Positions 9,766 to 20,999 of a stretch of 64,000 nt of DNA are shown piece by piece. The notes below the pieces were generated by a model that was given only the letters and a program-made list of their open reading frames with translations, was not told the origin of the DNA and did no database searches. Both the position numbers and the translations under genes were made by a program. Source of the stretch: Platanthera guangdongensis (Eukaryota; Streptophyta; Magnoliopsida; Asparagales; Orchidaceae); contig CM077153.1 of assembly GCA_039583875.1 (NCBI GenBank), positions 110,976,568 through 111,040,567 on the forward strand. Reading direction: 5' to 3'. Every line of letters starts with the position of its first letter. The first letter of the stretch is position 1.

Positions 9766-10960
9766 TCATTGAATGACATAGTCTTGTAGCTTCCCAGCTC
9801 TTGCAAATTGATGAGCTAACTTTTGGAGAGCCATGCAATCTTCTGCAAGATGACCAACATCTTTATGATACTTGGAAAAAAGCTCCTCATGCCGATATTT
9901 GATTTTAGATTTCATACGTCGAGGACTTTTGAACTCAGGCATTTCTTGAAGAATCATCAGGAGGTCTTCCATAGGAATTTTAAATTTAACATATCTATCT
10001 GAACCTTTTTTCACGCTTTAGAGTTTTCGGACACGAAGATGTGGCTGGATGTGCTTTTATAAACTCAGATGACTCATTCTTCTGAGGAAGTAATGTAGGC
10101 CTATCCTGAGAAAGAGGAGGAGACTTGCAATTTTTAACCTGTGAAACATTTTGAGAGGAAATAGGTTGCTGATCACCAGAAGTCCCCTGATGTTGTTTAG
10201 TCATCTGATTCAAAAACGAGATATAATCTTTATTTGCTTCTTCACCCATTATGAACTTATTAACGATTTCAATAAGATCTCCATAAGTTTTGGGGTCCTT
10301 TATGGTAAGCTTAAATTTCAGAGGCGCTTCTCGAAGTCCATTCACGAAAGCATATAAGTAATAATCTTGATGGACGCTACAAACATCCAGAACTTCCTTT
10401 TGGAACCGGTCAACGAAATCCGGATTAGACTCGTCAATTCCCTGCTTGATTCGGAAGAGAGCTCCAATGTTTCTTTTCCGCTTCTTATAAGTAGTGAACC
10501 TTGAAATGAATTTACTTCGAAGATCTTTAAAACTGGTGATCGATCGAGGTGGCAGACTATAGAATCATTCCCTTGCAATGTCACCAAAAGATATAATAAG
10601 AAGATTGCATTTTATTCCGTTTGAAACCTTTCTTAGCGAAATAGCCGATTCAAAGGCTTGTAAATAAGAAAACGGATCATCACATCCGGAATATTCTAGG
10701 AGATACGGTACTCTGAAATCATCGGATATTGTATCCCAATGAATACGGTCAATGAATGGAGAAGGTACTTCTTATTCTTATTTATAAGGAGATTCTCTTG
10801 CAATAGATTTTGGCGCATGTTCAACCCAATTGGCAGAAAATCTGTTATCACTGTCGAGGGCCCATCACTAAAATACGAACAATCTTGCACTTCCGAGAGA
10901 TCAGCAGTAGTCGACAAGAAATTAGATTCACTCCATCCCTTCGCAGGATTCATTTTGAAC
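9766..10960 (-). pseudogene. B1 gag remnant
   Basis: This is decayed gag of the B Tat family, read right to left. Recognisable pieces are a segment aligning to the A gag (SPFIDRIHWD, LQAFESAISL, CNLLI), then PPRSITSFKDLRSKFISRF, NGLREAPLKFKLTIKDPKTYGDL, NKFIMGEEANKDYIS, and a Cys/His-like end (YHKDVGHLAEDCMALQKLAHQFA). It is divergent from A gag but collinear with it. There are frameshifts around 10014/10345, 10587 and 10700 and a TGA near 10565. Protease and RT do not follow: after the TAG-like end near 9766 the sequence is non-coding. Confidence 0.82.
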
Positions 10961-11229
10961 AGGATAAAATAACCAAACTCTACTTAGAGACCGCCGACCA
11001 GTTGCGGCTTGAACTGGCGGCTAGACGGTGGGACAAGCTGAGAAGAAGACCGGCGAAAAAGCTAGCGGGTAGAACGGCAGGTTCTACAGTTCTGGTGGCG
11101 GGCTGAAAACCTTAGCGGGCGAAGCCACGGCCTGCTTGACAGGCCGTCGAGCTCTAGTAGCAAGATCCGTCTGACCCACTAGACCGCTGATTTCATCGAC
11201 TAATCGAGATCTGAAACCTGCGTGTTAAC
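10961..11229 (-). other. B1 leader between 5' LTR and gag
   Basis: After the LTR end the element strand reads GTTAACACGCAGGTTTCAGATC, close to the leader of A and A' (GTTAACATGCGACCTTCAGA). No tRNA-complementary TGG motif follows the LTR directly. The rest of the stretch is GC-rich and non-coding. Confidence 0.6.
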
Positions 11230-11966
11230 TGTTGATGCACGAAATTGGAAATGGAGCTGAGCACCACCAGCTAACGGTTCGAGCACCGGGGAAAGGAAGG
11301 GAAAAGAGTAGACTGTCGAGTAGTCGGTTACTAGCGGTTGTAGCTGAGGGACAGAAAGAGAGGCCTCTGGTAGCGGCAATAGCAGAGTTCGCCCTCCGCG
11401 GCTTAAATGCCACTCCTGCGACAAGCTTTCCTTTTATTAAAAGTGAAGCAGTTACAAGAAGGAGAATAAAGGTAAAGACGGCCGGATAGCAAGCCGTAAG
11501 GCACTAGATTTGAGACCGCAGCTCTTAACAAGTGAGCTCCTGGATACAAGTCAGCATGCTTTGGGTAGTTCACCCTCCCTTATTTATTGGCTCGGGGGCC
11601 TGCCCAAACTGGTAGGGCTAAAGTTACCGGCTGCCCGGGGTATAGGAGAACCAGACAGAGGTGAGGGGAAGCAAATGAAAAAAAAGGAGAAAGGAGGGAA
11701 GCCGCACAGCCTGACGGATTCCTCCTTGCGATCTGATGGTCTGGGCCCTGAGTCTTGACGTTGAGCAGGGCTGGTGCTGACGGCGGCCTGATATGGAGAG
11801 CGCCCGACTTCTCTGATAACCAGCCGACTTGACATGCGTGGCGTCTAGAAGGCACAGCCCGCCCGGTCTCTAATGACCGACCGGCTTGACATGCGTGGCG
11901 GCTAGAAGAACGAGTCCACTCGGTCTTGAAAGCTGTGCAAACTGTTTGCGGATTCCGGGCATAACA
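11230..11966 (-). repeat. 5' LTR of B1 (737 bp)
   Basis: It runs from TGTTGATGCA at 11230 to TTATGCCC-type outer bases ending at 11966 (element strand TGTTATGCCCGGAATCCGC). It shares the whole B-family layout: a palindromic CCTGCCCAAAC region near 11600, a degenerate TATA at about 11581-11588, and a stretch matching the solo LTRs. It interrupts the copia RT gene at 11967. Confidence 0.9.
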
Positions 11967-13017
11967 AACATCATGTGATACTTATCTTCCAAAGATATCA
12001 AACAATAGTATTTACAAAGACTCACACCATGAGACATGTGCAAGAATCCCTTCTTCTACTCAAGCAAGTTGAACCGTTTCAACACCATATCAATGTATGT
12101 ACTTTGGGTACAACCCAACAACTTCTTCAATCTATCTCTATAGATCTTAATACCAAGTATATAAGCTTCTTCGCTTAAGTCTTTCATCGAAAAGCTATCC
12201 CCTAGGTTGTTCTTAACCACTTGTAGGGTCAGAATGTCATTCCCAATCAGTAGTATGTCATCTACATACAAGATTAAGAAAATAATAATGCTCCCACTAA
12301 TTCTCTTGTAAACACATGGTTCATCTTCATTCATGATGAAACCAAACTCTTTGATTTTCTCATCAAAATGAAGATTCCAACTTTGAGAAGCTCTTTTAAT
12401 CCACATATGGATTTTTGTAGCTTGCATATTTTAGTGGCTTCATTTGGATTCACAAGACCCTCGGGTTGTGTCAAATACACTTTCTTAAGGAGGTTTCCAT
12501 TAAGGAATGCCATTTTTACAACCATTTGCCAGATCTCATAGTAATAATACACAGTAATAGTAGGCAGAATTCTGATGCACTTTACCATAATAATAGGGGA
12601 AAATGTATCATCATAGTCAATGCCATGAATTTGCTTGTAACCTTTAGCCACTAGTCACCATTTGAATGTCTGTACATTATCATGTCGGTCTTCTTCTTGA
12701 AGACCTATTTATATGCTATGGGTCATACCCCTTCAGGTGGTTCCATTAAGATCCATACATGATTTGTATACATGGAGTCCATTTCAGATTTCATGGCATC
12801 TAGCCACTTCTCGTTATCCGATCTATTTATAGCCTCTTGGTAAGTTGTTGGCTCATCATTATGATCCATAATCAACACATTACACATTTGGGACATAAGA
12901 GATCCATATCTCTCATGCTCAAACATTGGTCTACTAGATCTATGAAGGAGTTGTGTTTCTTGAGCAAGCCCTCCATCTAAAATAACTTGTATTCCCTGCT
13001 CAGGTTCCAATATCGGT
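11967..13017 (-). pseudogene. Copia reverse transcriptase fragment (Tork/Angela-like)
   Basis: Read right to left: DEPTTYQEAINRSDNEKWLD, MKSEMDSMYTNHVW, MAKGYKQIHGIDYDDTFSP, MVVKMAFLNGNLLKKVYLTQ, LYVDDILLIGND (the YVDD catalytic motif), SFSMKDLSEEAYILGIKIYR, QSTYIDMVLKRFNL. The wording is that of plant copia elements annotated as TNT1-94-like. It has frameshifts near 12330 and 12700 and is inactive. The gene is cut at the left by the B1 LTR, within the segment after the RT core, and at the right by C. Confidence 0.88.
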
Positions 13018-13022
13018 TCATC

Positions 13023-14775
13023 TATTAACCAAAAAATCGACGATCCTAACCAAAGTAGCCAGCTTGCTAGTTACAACCTGCTCCAGATTCCTCTTGGAGG
13101 TCGCAATAAGTCCGAGTGTGGGCGGACAGACTTCTCTGTCCGCTCAGGAAGCGCGGCTAGGGCGGTCTCCGAGGTCTGACAGCCCAAGTCACGTAGCAGC
13201 TGCCAGCTCTACAGGGGGTGTAGACTGCTTAATCAGTCCTCCCCTACAGGCCGCGTGGTTTGTTCAGCTAACCATGCTGCATTTCTCTCCATCCCAACTG
13301 GTGCCGACCAACTTTGGCAGACTCGGATACTTATCCACCCAGACCGGCAAGAAGCCATGCTCTTCGCAGGAGTTAGTCTCCTTCAGCCCGCCCCTACAGG
13401 TCGCACATCAAATAGACCAGACCGCCACATCGTCAAGCGGCCTGCATCCAGGCCGCCCACCATCAATAGCGTCGAAAACCCACTAGCTCGCCGAATAGCA
13501 AGGATGTCGACCTACCCCCAGGACGCCAGCAACACTCGGTTCCACTTCGCCATCATGCGCGACCTGCCAGGTTGCCAAGCCCAGGCCTCCTAGTAGGACG
13601 ACAAACCATTCCATTCAACATGTGGCGGACTTCAGCAGAATGAGCAAATTGCTTCTTCAGTCCGCTAGGTCGCCCAGTTGACCACCGCTGGCAGCTCGCA
13701 GATTCCAATTCTTTTCCGCTGCGGGTTGGGCGAACTCGCCCTTCCATCCATATATTTCAATGAGTCCCAGCACTAGCTTCTTAGAAGTTGGCGGCCCCGC
13801 CTCTATTCAGCAGCAGAGAAGGACTCGGCCTATCTCCCGCAGATATGGAGGATTCGCTATGCAGCCCGCCGTTCAAAATCATCCTGGCACCTGCTTCTTC
13901 CCAGCAGCGGGCGGATAACCTCCTCAGCCCGCACAACTTGGCATGGGTTCCGTCAGTACATCAGAGGCGGACTCTTCCCAGTCCGCCAAATAGTAGAACC
14001 AGCTCCAAAAGCAAGTCCCAGACCGCGCGGCCTGGCGCGGACTCGGCGGACTCTGTTCTCTACTCCCACAAGTTATCGTCTCACCGGAGGTGACGTCACC
14101 GAAATACGTTACCTCCTCAGGCCTATAAATAGACCCCCATACCACTCATTTGTGGGGGAAATCGCCATCGCCTAACCATACTACCTCAAGTCATTAGCCC
14201 CGACACACGCTCTTTCCCAGTCCGCACTCTCTCATCCCCTAACCGTACGGCCTACCGACCTGAGTACTCAGTCCGCACAGCCTCCTTTCTGGCACATTCT
14301 TTCCTTAGTCGTCAACTTCTCCCAATGTACCCTTTATTTGCTTTCCATGTAAAGGTGTAGTACAAGCTATAATACTGAATATTATTTAAAGGAAAGCATG
14401 TCGCAAGAGTGACATTTAAGCCGCGGCGGTCAAAGTCTGCTGTTATCGCTGCTAGCGGCCCCTCTCTTCTCAGCTCAACTCTCTCGGCCTCAACCTGCAA
14501 GCACAACCGTCAAAGTAACCATCTGCTTGATAGTTCCTGATCAACCTTTCCTACCATCTCCATACTCGGATCAACACCCTTCTCTCCTCTATCCCCGAAA
14601 CTCTTGAAGCGTTTGCTCCACTCTCGCGAACTCAGAAGCTTTCTCCTCCCTCTATCCCTGCAACCATCAACTTCTTCACCTCATCACCTTGCCTATGAGA
14701 CCAAACACACCATCTTAGCTGTTGGTGCCCGCGACAACCATCCACTCTCCAACCTTCTGTTTTCGCGCATCAACA
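13023..14775 (+). repeat. 5' LTR of C (1753 bp)
   Basis: It starts TATTAACC (the terminal TG has mutated to TA) and ends GCATCAACA. It is collinear with 18465-20046 but carries about 190 bp more at roughly 13762-13958. It holds the TATA box TATAAATA at 14124-14131. The many differences from the 3' LTR show this insertion is much older than A. Confidence 0.9.
14124..14131 (+). promoter_or_regulatory. TATA box of the C 5' LTR
   Basis: TATAAATA in the context GGCCTATAAATAGA, with its counterpart at 19375-19382 in the 3' LTR. Confidence 0.6.
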
Positions 14776-14827
14776 GTTCATATGAGACCTTCAGATCCGA
14801 ATAGACGGTGAACACCGACAGTTAGCC

Positions 14828-16477
14828 ATGTCAGATCATCAATCAGCTGAGAACTTTGCTCTAAGTCCTGGAGAAGACTCACTCTAGGAGGCCTTAGAGC
14901 AATCACGCCATGAAATTGCTCAATAATTTCAAGCAATCAACCAAACTTTTGCTGCAATCGCGCAATGATTAGAAGCTCAATTTGCAACAGCTCCAGTTGC
15001 TCTAGTCAATCCAACACCAACATTGGAGAATCAGCAAGCCTATCCTCTAGCTTACCCTTCGGTCTATCCTCCTTACACACCAACCTTTCTGTAAGGGCCA
15101 GCAGCCCCTTTGCGACCTTAGAATGATGAGTTTGCAGCTCGTCAAAACTTCTTCTAGGAAGCTTCCCGAGGAAGCGCAGCAAGATTCTTGAACTTTCAGG
15201 GAAGTCATCCTTACTCATCAGCTCCTGCCTTTGCTCCTACAATAACTTTTCCCTTTTATCCTCCTGCTTCTTTTGCAGCTACAACTTATGCTCCCTTCTT
15301 TCCTTATGCTGTATGGGGGCAAGAAGAGTCGTCACCATTTTCAGAGAATGTTCGGCATGAACCAACTCTAGCTAATTTCAGAGAGCTACGGTTACCAATC
15401 TACACTGGAGAGAATAATTCATTGAAGTATCTTCAAGGATTTGAATCAACCGTTGCTCTCAAAACTCTCTTAGATGCTACCAAGTGCAAGCTCCTTGTGA
15501 CAATGTTTGATGGACAAGTGAGGGATTGGTTTTATGTCTTGCACCCTCAGTCCATCACTTCATTCGCTGATCTGCGAAGGGAGATTTTTCTCAGAGTCTC
15601 TACTTCAACAAAGAGAAAGGGCGGACCAGAAGCCCTCTTTGATATCAGGAAACGACATAATGAAACTTGGTCTCAGTTTGTTGATCGATTCCAGAGAGAA
15701 ATCTTGGACATCGAGATTGTTGATCAAGAAATGTACGAAGTGGCCCTTATCCACTGTCTTCGTGAAGGGCCGCTCAAGTTTGAAGCCAATGTCCGTGCAC
15801 CAAGAACGTATCAAGAGCTGATTGGCCTAGCCAACTCATACAACCGTGGTGAAAAGAGCAACCCAGGCTTCGTCTCCAGGCTTATAGCAGAGAAAGATGC
15901 TCCTTCTCACAAGTACCCTTCGAGGTATCCTCACAAAGATTTCTCATCTCACTCAAGGAAGTGAAGAAGATTTCAACGCCAACGACACTCCTTCCCAGAC
16001 CATGATCGTACTCGAGATCAAGTTCTATTATTATCAGCTCCATCTTCACAAACAGCCTCAGTTCATCAGCAGCAAGATGATGACTTGCAAGCATGCGAAC
16101 TCGAAGAGGCCATGCTAGAAGTAAGCCAAGTCATGAAAGATAGGTCTAATTAAAAAAGGCCTTAATGACAAACTGATCAAAGATCTAAAGACTCAGATCC
16201 GTATTGCGAATTCCATAAAGAGCCATGCCACCTAACTGAAAACTGCCGAGCACTTCACCAACTAGTACAACAGATGCTCCGGCAGGGTAAGATGCGTGAC
16301 CTGCTTCCCAAATATGATCACCCTGATCCATCAATCTCAAAGGGCAAAGAGGTTGCGGACACTCCTTGTTGCTCAAGAGGAGTGAGCCAAGTCGACGAAT
16401 ACCCTCTCCTCATTGTTAACAATACCATTAAAACCTTTGATGCCTATGACGAGGGCATGCTTGGAATACTATTCTGA
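14828..16477 (+). pseudogene. gag of element C, with nonsense codons
   Basis: One frame runs from ATG 14828 (MSDHQSAENFALS, compare MSDRRARSSDRSS of A) to TGA at 16475-16477. It includes a Gln/Ala-rich N-terminus, a gag core (NFRELRLPIYTGENNSLKYL, VRDWFYVLHPQSITSFADLR, DRFQREILDIEIVDQEMYEV, LREGPLKFEANVRAPRTYQE), then YCEFHKEPCHLTENC and DAYDEGMLGILF. The last segment matches the A sequence immediately before its protease. In-frame stops occur in the N-terminal part before 15188 and at 15962-15964. The stretch 15188-15964 is open for 258 codons. If it ever worked, it would have supplied only capsid protein. Confidence 0.85.
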
Positions 16478-18464
16478 GCTGAAAAAGGACATCACAGCTC
16501 CTCAAAGCTCCTCGCATCGATTACCGTTACTTTACTTATCATGTTCCAAACATTTTCTTTACAAAACTCTTTTAAGTGTTCTTTCATGCCTTTCAATAAA
16601 GTTTACGTCAGAGTTTCCATACTGACACATTTCCCTTTTTGGAGTGTCTCCTCCTCTATTTTCTCTTTGCCAAAGATATCACTGAACCACTGAAACATCT
16701 CCGAGTCTTGCTATATGCCCCCTCGAGATTGGATTCTGGCGTAAGGCCACAACGACCACATATCGCAGGGAGTGTTCAAATATATATAGTGAGAGCTATC
16801 CAACTCTCATGCGGTGGAATACGGGACTTCGGATCCTAGCCGATACCTAACACAAAGTGTGCATCAAGGGAGGTGCCATGTGTTAGCTCTGATGTGCTTC
16901 ATTGAGGATAAATTATAGTTACGATGATCTTTGATTGACAAGCAATAGCGATCAAGCGTAGCCTTGTCTCTTCGATTATCTCACAACTGTGATTGCCGAA
17001 TACTCTTTGGTACTCTCAATCCGTGCTTTCATGGGGCCCACAACTCCGCTAATATTTGTCACAGGAGAGTAATACTATAGACCACTTGGCGCACCTGGCC
17101 TGAAGGATCTGCGATGTTGTAACCCGAGGCATGAGAGCAGTGAATCTAGCGATCCTTCTCTGGATTTTCCTTGCTTTTCTCTTTTGTGCCCTTCTAAAGG
17201 ATGCGCGGCCAGCCCGCTCTAAGTAGGACTATACTCGTGATGACCTTTCTCAGGAAAGCGATGCATAAGGCCCACGGGTGATCTCCTGTGGCAGAATACA
17301 GTCTTTCTTGGTCATCTCCGAGTATAGACCTCTTTTTATCAACTGCCTCATTCACAGGTGAACAGGTTAAATCCGACCTATCAAAAGGATTTGCAGCATT
17401 CATTTTGCTTACTCTCATCTTACATGTATTGCTTGCTTAAATCTCTATCAGAAGATGATTTACAAAGCTCTTTATTACTCTTATAAAATGTTACTGGCAT
17501 CAATCATTGATCAATGAATCTGGCTCTCCTTGATTAACAAGTAATGTTATTGTAGTCTAATTAAGATGATTTCTTCTTATTGATCTGGACTTCATATTAA
17601 AGATGTCATCTCTAATCTAGCAAGATAACTATTCTGGTTTGATCTTCATTCGATTATCAGTAAAGTTCGTCAGACACTTCCTCTGCTATATGATCACTTT
17701 TATCTTATCTCATCAACAGTTAGCATCTGCAAGTCCCGCTCAGGTACAGACAGCTTAACTCATTATACTATGTCTGCTGCTCACTCTTCTCTTTGTAGTG
17801 GTTATCAGGCACCTGCAAGTCTCATCCAAGTACTTGGAGCTTGGTCTTTTTATCACAACTGCTTCTAACTCTTTTCTTGCACAGATCAGCAGATAACAAC
17901 AAGTTTCCTTTCAGGTACTCGCAGCCTATTTTCATATATCATGTCTACTTCTAACTCCTTTTTTGCAGAGATTAGCAGATACCTGCAAGTTCCCTTTAGG
18001 TACTTGTGGCTTACATTTCTTTCATATTTGCCTCTAACTTCTCTTTTGCAGAAACCAGCAAATGCTTGGAAGTCCCCTTCAGGTACTTGAATCTTATTTC
18101 TTCTTTCATGCATACTGCTTACTCTTCTTTTTGCAGAGGATAACAGGTGTTTGCAAGCCTCCTTCAGGTACTTGCAAGTTATGATTCTTCTATTCTTTCC
18201 TCTTATCTTCGTTTTGCAGAACTCAGCGGAAGACACATCTCCTTCATTTTTGCAATGTCAAATTCAGGTACACACAAGATGTACCTTCCATACATGTCTA
18301 CACTAAATTTTCCTTTGCAGGAATAAGATAGTCATTAGTATACTCCTGAGTAGAGACATCAGGTTCTATATCTCCTTGTCCCCTCCTTTGGGGTGGATCA
18401 AGATTTTCGTGGGACTCCTACTTTTTCGAAGTTCCCTTCAGAACTTAAAAAAGTGCGGGGATTA
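16478..18464 (+). other. Non-coding 3' tail of C
   Basis: No coding region. The first part (about 16600-17100) is related to the 3' tail of A at about 47560-47960 (CATACTGACACxTTT, GGACTTCGGATCC, GGCATGAG). It ends with the polypurine tract AAAAAAGTGCGGGGATTA at 18447-18464. Confidence 0.65.
17715..18290 (+). repeat. 85-bp tandem repeat array, about 7 copies
   Basis: The element CAGGTA (or CAAGTA/TAGGTA) recurs at 17741, 17827, 17912, 17997, 18080, 18165 and 18265. Most units begin with a pyrimidine run plus TTTTGCAG, then an AGCAGATA-like box and a CTGCAAGTxCCCTTCAGGTACTTG box. The pyrimidine-GCAG motif makes each unit look like a splice acceptor. Confidence 0.85.
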
Positions 18465-20046
18465 TGTTAACCCAGAAATCAGCAATCCTTCCCAAAGTAG
18501 CCAGTTTGCTAGTCGCATCCTGCTCCAGATTCCACTTGAAGGTCGCGACAAGTCCGAGTGTGGGCGGACAAACTTCTTTGTCTGCTCAGGCCGCGCGGTT
18601 AGGGTGGTCTCCCCAGTCTGACCGCCCACGTCACGCAGCAGCCACCTGCTCTGCAGGGGGTGCGGACTGCTTCCTCAGTCTGCCCCTACAGGCCACGTTG
18701 TTTTTTCAGCTAACTGTGCTGCATTTCTCTCCATCCCAACAGGTGCCGACCAACTTTGGCGGACTCGGATACTTATCTGCCCAGACCGGCAATAAACCGT
18801 GCTCTTCGCAGGATTTAGTCTCCTTCAGCCCTCTCCTGCAGGTTGCACATAAAACAGACCAGACCGCCACATCGTCAAGCGGCCTGCCTCCAGGCCGCCC
18901 ACCATCAGCAGCGCCGACAACCCGCTAGCTCGCCGAATAGCATGTATGGTGACCTATGCCCAGGCCGCTAGCAACACCCAGTTCCACTTCACCAGCATGC
19001 GCGACATGCCAGGTTGCCAAGCCCAGGCTGCCCAGCAGGTGCGACAAGCCGTTCCATTCAACATGTCGCACACTTCAGCGGAATGGGCGACCTGTTTCTT
19101 TAGTTCGCCAGGTCGCCCAGTCGACCACCGCTGGCAGCTCACAGATTCCGACTCTTCTCCGCTACAGGCTGGGTGGACTCGCCCTTTCATCCACAGATTT
19201 CAATAAGCACATCAGGGGCGAACTCTTCCCAGTCCGCCAAACAGCAAAAATAGCTCCAGAAGCAAGTCCCAGACCGCGTGTCCTGCCGCGGACTCGGCGA
19301 ACTCCATTCTATACTCACACAAGTTATCGTCTCACCGGCGGTAACATCACCGAAAGTCGTTACCTCCTCGGGCCTATAAATAGAACCCCATACCTCTCGT
19401 TCGTGGGGGGACATCTCCATCGCCTCATGCTCGAGGACAGTCAACGGCGAGCTCAAGTCATCAGCCCCGGTGGACTCTCTTTCCCAGTCCGCACTCTCTC
19501 ATCCCCTAACCGTGCGACCTACTGACCTGACTCCTCAGTCCGCGCAGCCTCCTTTCTGGCACATTCTTTCCTTAGCCTCCAGTTTCCCCCAATGTACCAT
19601 TTATTTGTTTTCCATGTAAAGGTGTAGTACAAGCTTTAATACTCAATATTAATTAAAGGAAAGCCCGTCGCAAAAGTGGAATTTAAGCCGCAGGGGGAGA
19701 AGTCTGCTGTTGCCACTGCTAGCAGCCCCTCTCTTCTCAGCTCAACTCTCTCGGCCTCAACCTGCAAGCACAACCGTCAAAGTAATCATCTGCTCGACAG
19801 CTCCTGATCAACCTTCCCTACCATTTACATACTCGGATCAACACCCTTCTCTCCTCTATCCCTGAAACTCTTGAACAAGCATTTGCTCCACTCTCGAGCA
19901 CTCAGAAGCTTTCTCCTTTCCTCTATCCCCGCAACCATAAACTTCTTCACCTCATCACCTTGACTGTGAGACCGAACACACCCTGTTAGTTGCTGGTGCC
20001 CGCGACAACCCTCTACTCTTCCCCCTTCCATTTTTGCACATCAACA
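18465..20046 (+). repeat. 3' LTR of C (1582 bp)
   Basis: It starts TGTTAACCC directly after the polypurine tract and ends GCACATCAACA at 20046, followed by the target duplication TCATC. TATAAATA lies at 19375-19382. Its end motif and the TGTTAACCC start resemble the A LTR. Confidence 0.92.
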
Positions 20047-20144
20047 TCATCCATCATTTGTGGTTCCAGAACTTCTTCAAGTTAGACATTTATAGTCTTA
20101 CTAGATAAGAATACACTTTCCAAAAAGACACCAGTCCTTGTGAT
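20047..20144 (-). pseudogene. Copia pol fragment (continuation of 11967-13017)
   Basis: On the minus strand it reads TGVFLESVFLSSKTINV followed by LEEVLEPQMMD, which leads into the EPEQG segment ending at 13017 once C is discounted. This is the linker between integrase and RT. The TCATC duplication lies at the junction. Confidence 0.7.
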
Positions 20145-20574
20145 TGTTGTAATATAGAGGTCGGGCGGTCTGTTGCTGTTCGGAGACCGGGCGGTCTGCC
20201 GGTTTATTCTGGCTGGTCTGTCTGCCAGGCTGGTATTGTTTGGTATCCTAACGGTCTGACAGTTTGTCTCATACGACTTGGAGACAGGGCGGTCTAGCGG
20301 TCTCCTGCGGCGGCTTGATCTTTGTGACACATGTTATCTCCTCTTGTTAGTTGATGGGCGGTTAGCCGGCTTGTCTAACCGCCCGGCCTGTCCGGTTTGC
20401 CTTTTGTAAAGCCGCATATACTTGTAAATTTTTAGTCCCACATTGCTTAATTGTATTCTCTCTAATCTCCTCCATTCTATAAAAGGGACGCTATACCATT
20501 GTAATCGATACCCTTTTTTGGATAATAAAGTTTACATTACTCCAAATTTTCGGTCTGCTCTTTTTTTTCGCACA
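20145..20574 (+). repeat. 5' LTR of E (about 430 bp)
   Basis: It starts TGTTGTAATATAGAGG and ends about CGCACA, immediately before TGGTATCAGAG. The first 290 bp match 24286-24576. A TATA box TATAAAAG lies at 20478-20485. Confidence 0.88.
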
Positions 20575-20741
20575 TGGTATCAGAGGACTCGGTACTTTCC
20601 TCCTGAGTATGCTCTCTCTACGCGTGAAGCTTGTTTCTTTTGTCTGTGACCGGTTCTCGCGGCTTGTTCTCTCTTCTGACCGCTGCTCTGTTCGCACGGC
20701 TTGTTTCTCCCTGTTTTCGGCCTCTTGCTTCTTCTCTTTTG

Positions 20742-20990
20742 GAGCCGCTCTCCTTTTCTTTGTCGCCGCGACATGTCCTTACATCGCGGCGGCTTCTTCT
20801 CGCCGTTCTCCTCTTCTTTGTCCCCGCGACCTGTTCTTAAGTCGCTACGCCCTATTCTAGCCGCTCTCCTCTTCTTTGTCGCCGCAACTTGTGTTTAAGT
20901 CGCTGCGACCTGTTCTTGTCGCTCTCCTCTTCTTTGCCGCCGCGACCTGTCCTTAAGTCGTTGCGGTCTGTTCTGGCTTCTTCTCCTTCT
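20742..20990 (+). repeat. Degenerate ~62-bp tandem repeat in place of gag
   Basis: About four copies of a unit with CTCTCCTCTTCTTTGTCGCC, then GCGACCTGTxCTTAAGTCGC. It lies between the primer-binding site and the protease, where a gag gene would be expected. Short plus frames across it are repeat artefacts. Confidence 0.75.
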
Positions 20991-20999
20991 AGCCACACC

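Larger units (their letters stand above)
2641..11966 (-). mobile_element. Tat-lineage element B1 (gag remnant plus antisense genes, no pol seen)
   Basis: The boundaries are a B-family 5' LTR at 11230-11966 and a truncated B-family 3' LTR at 2641-3009, both in minus orientation. Reading the minus strand: LTR, leader, degraded gag (10960 to 9766), a non-coding stretch with a 36-bp minisatellite and a CACTA insertion, then the module carrying two plus-strand genes, the polypurine tract and the LTR. No RT, RNase H or integrase motif is visible anywhere between gag and the antisense module. The right end abuts an interrupted copia RT gene. The duplicated target bases at the left end were lost with the LTR truncation. 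Confidence 0.85.
13023..20046 (+). mobile_element. Non-autonomous gag-only Tat derivative C
   Basis: A 7.0-kb element with LTRs 13023-14775 and 18465-20046 and a perfect target duplication TCATC at 13018-13022 and 20047-20051. The internal part holds only gag (14828-16477) and a 2-kb non-coding tail with an 85-bp tandem array. Gag stops just before where the protease should start, and no RT, RNase H, integrase or antisense genes follow. This architecture corresponds to the TR-GAG type of non-autonomous LTR element. Leader, gag, 3' tail and polypurine tract are homologous to A, so A-like elements could have mobilised it. Confidence 0.88.
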
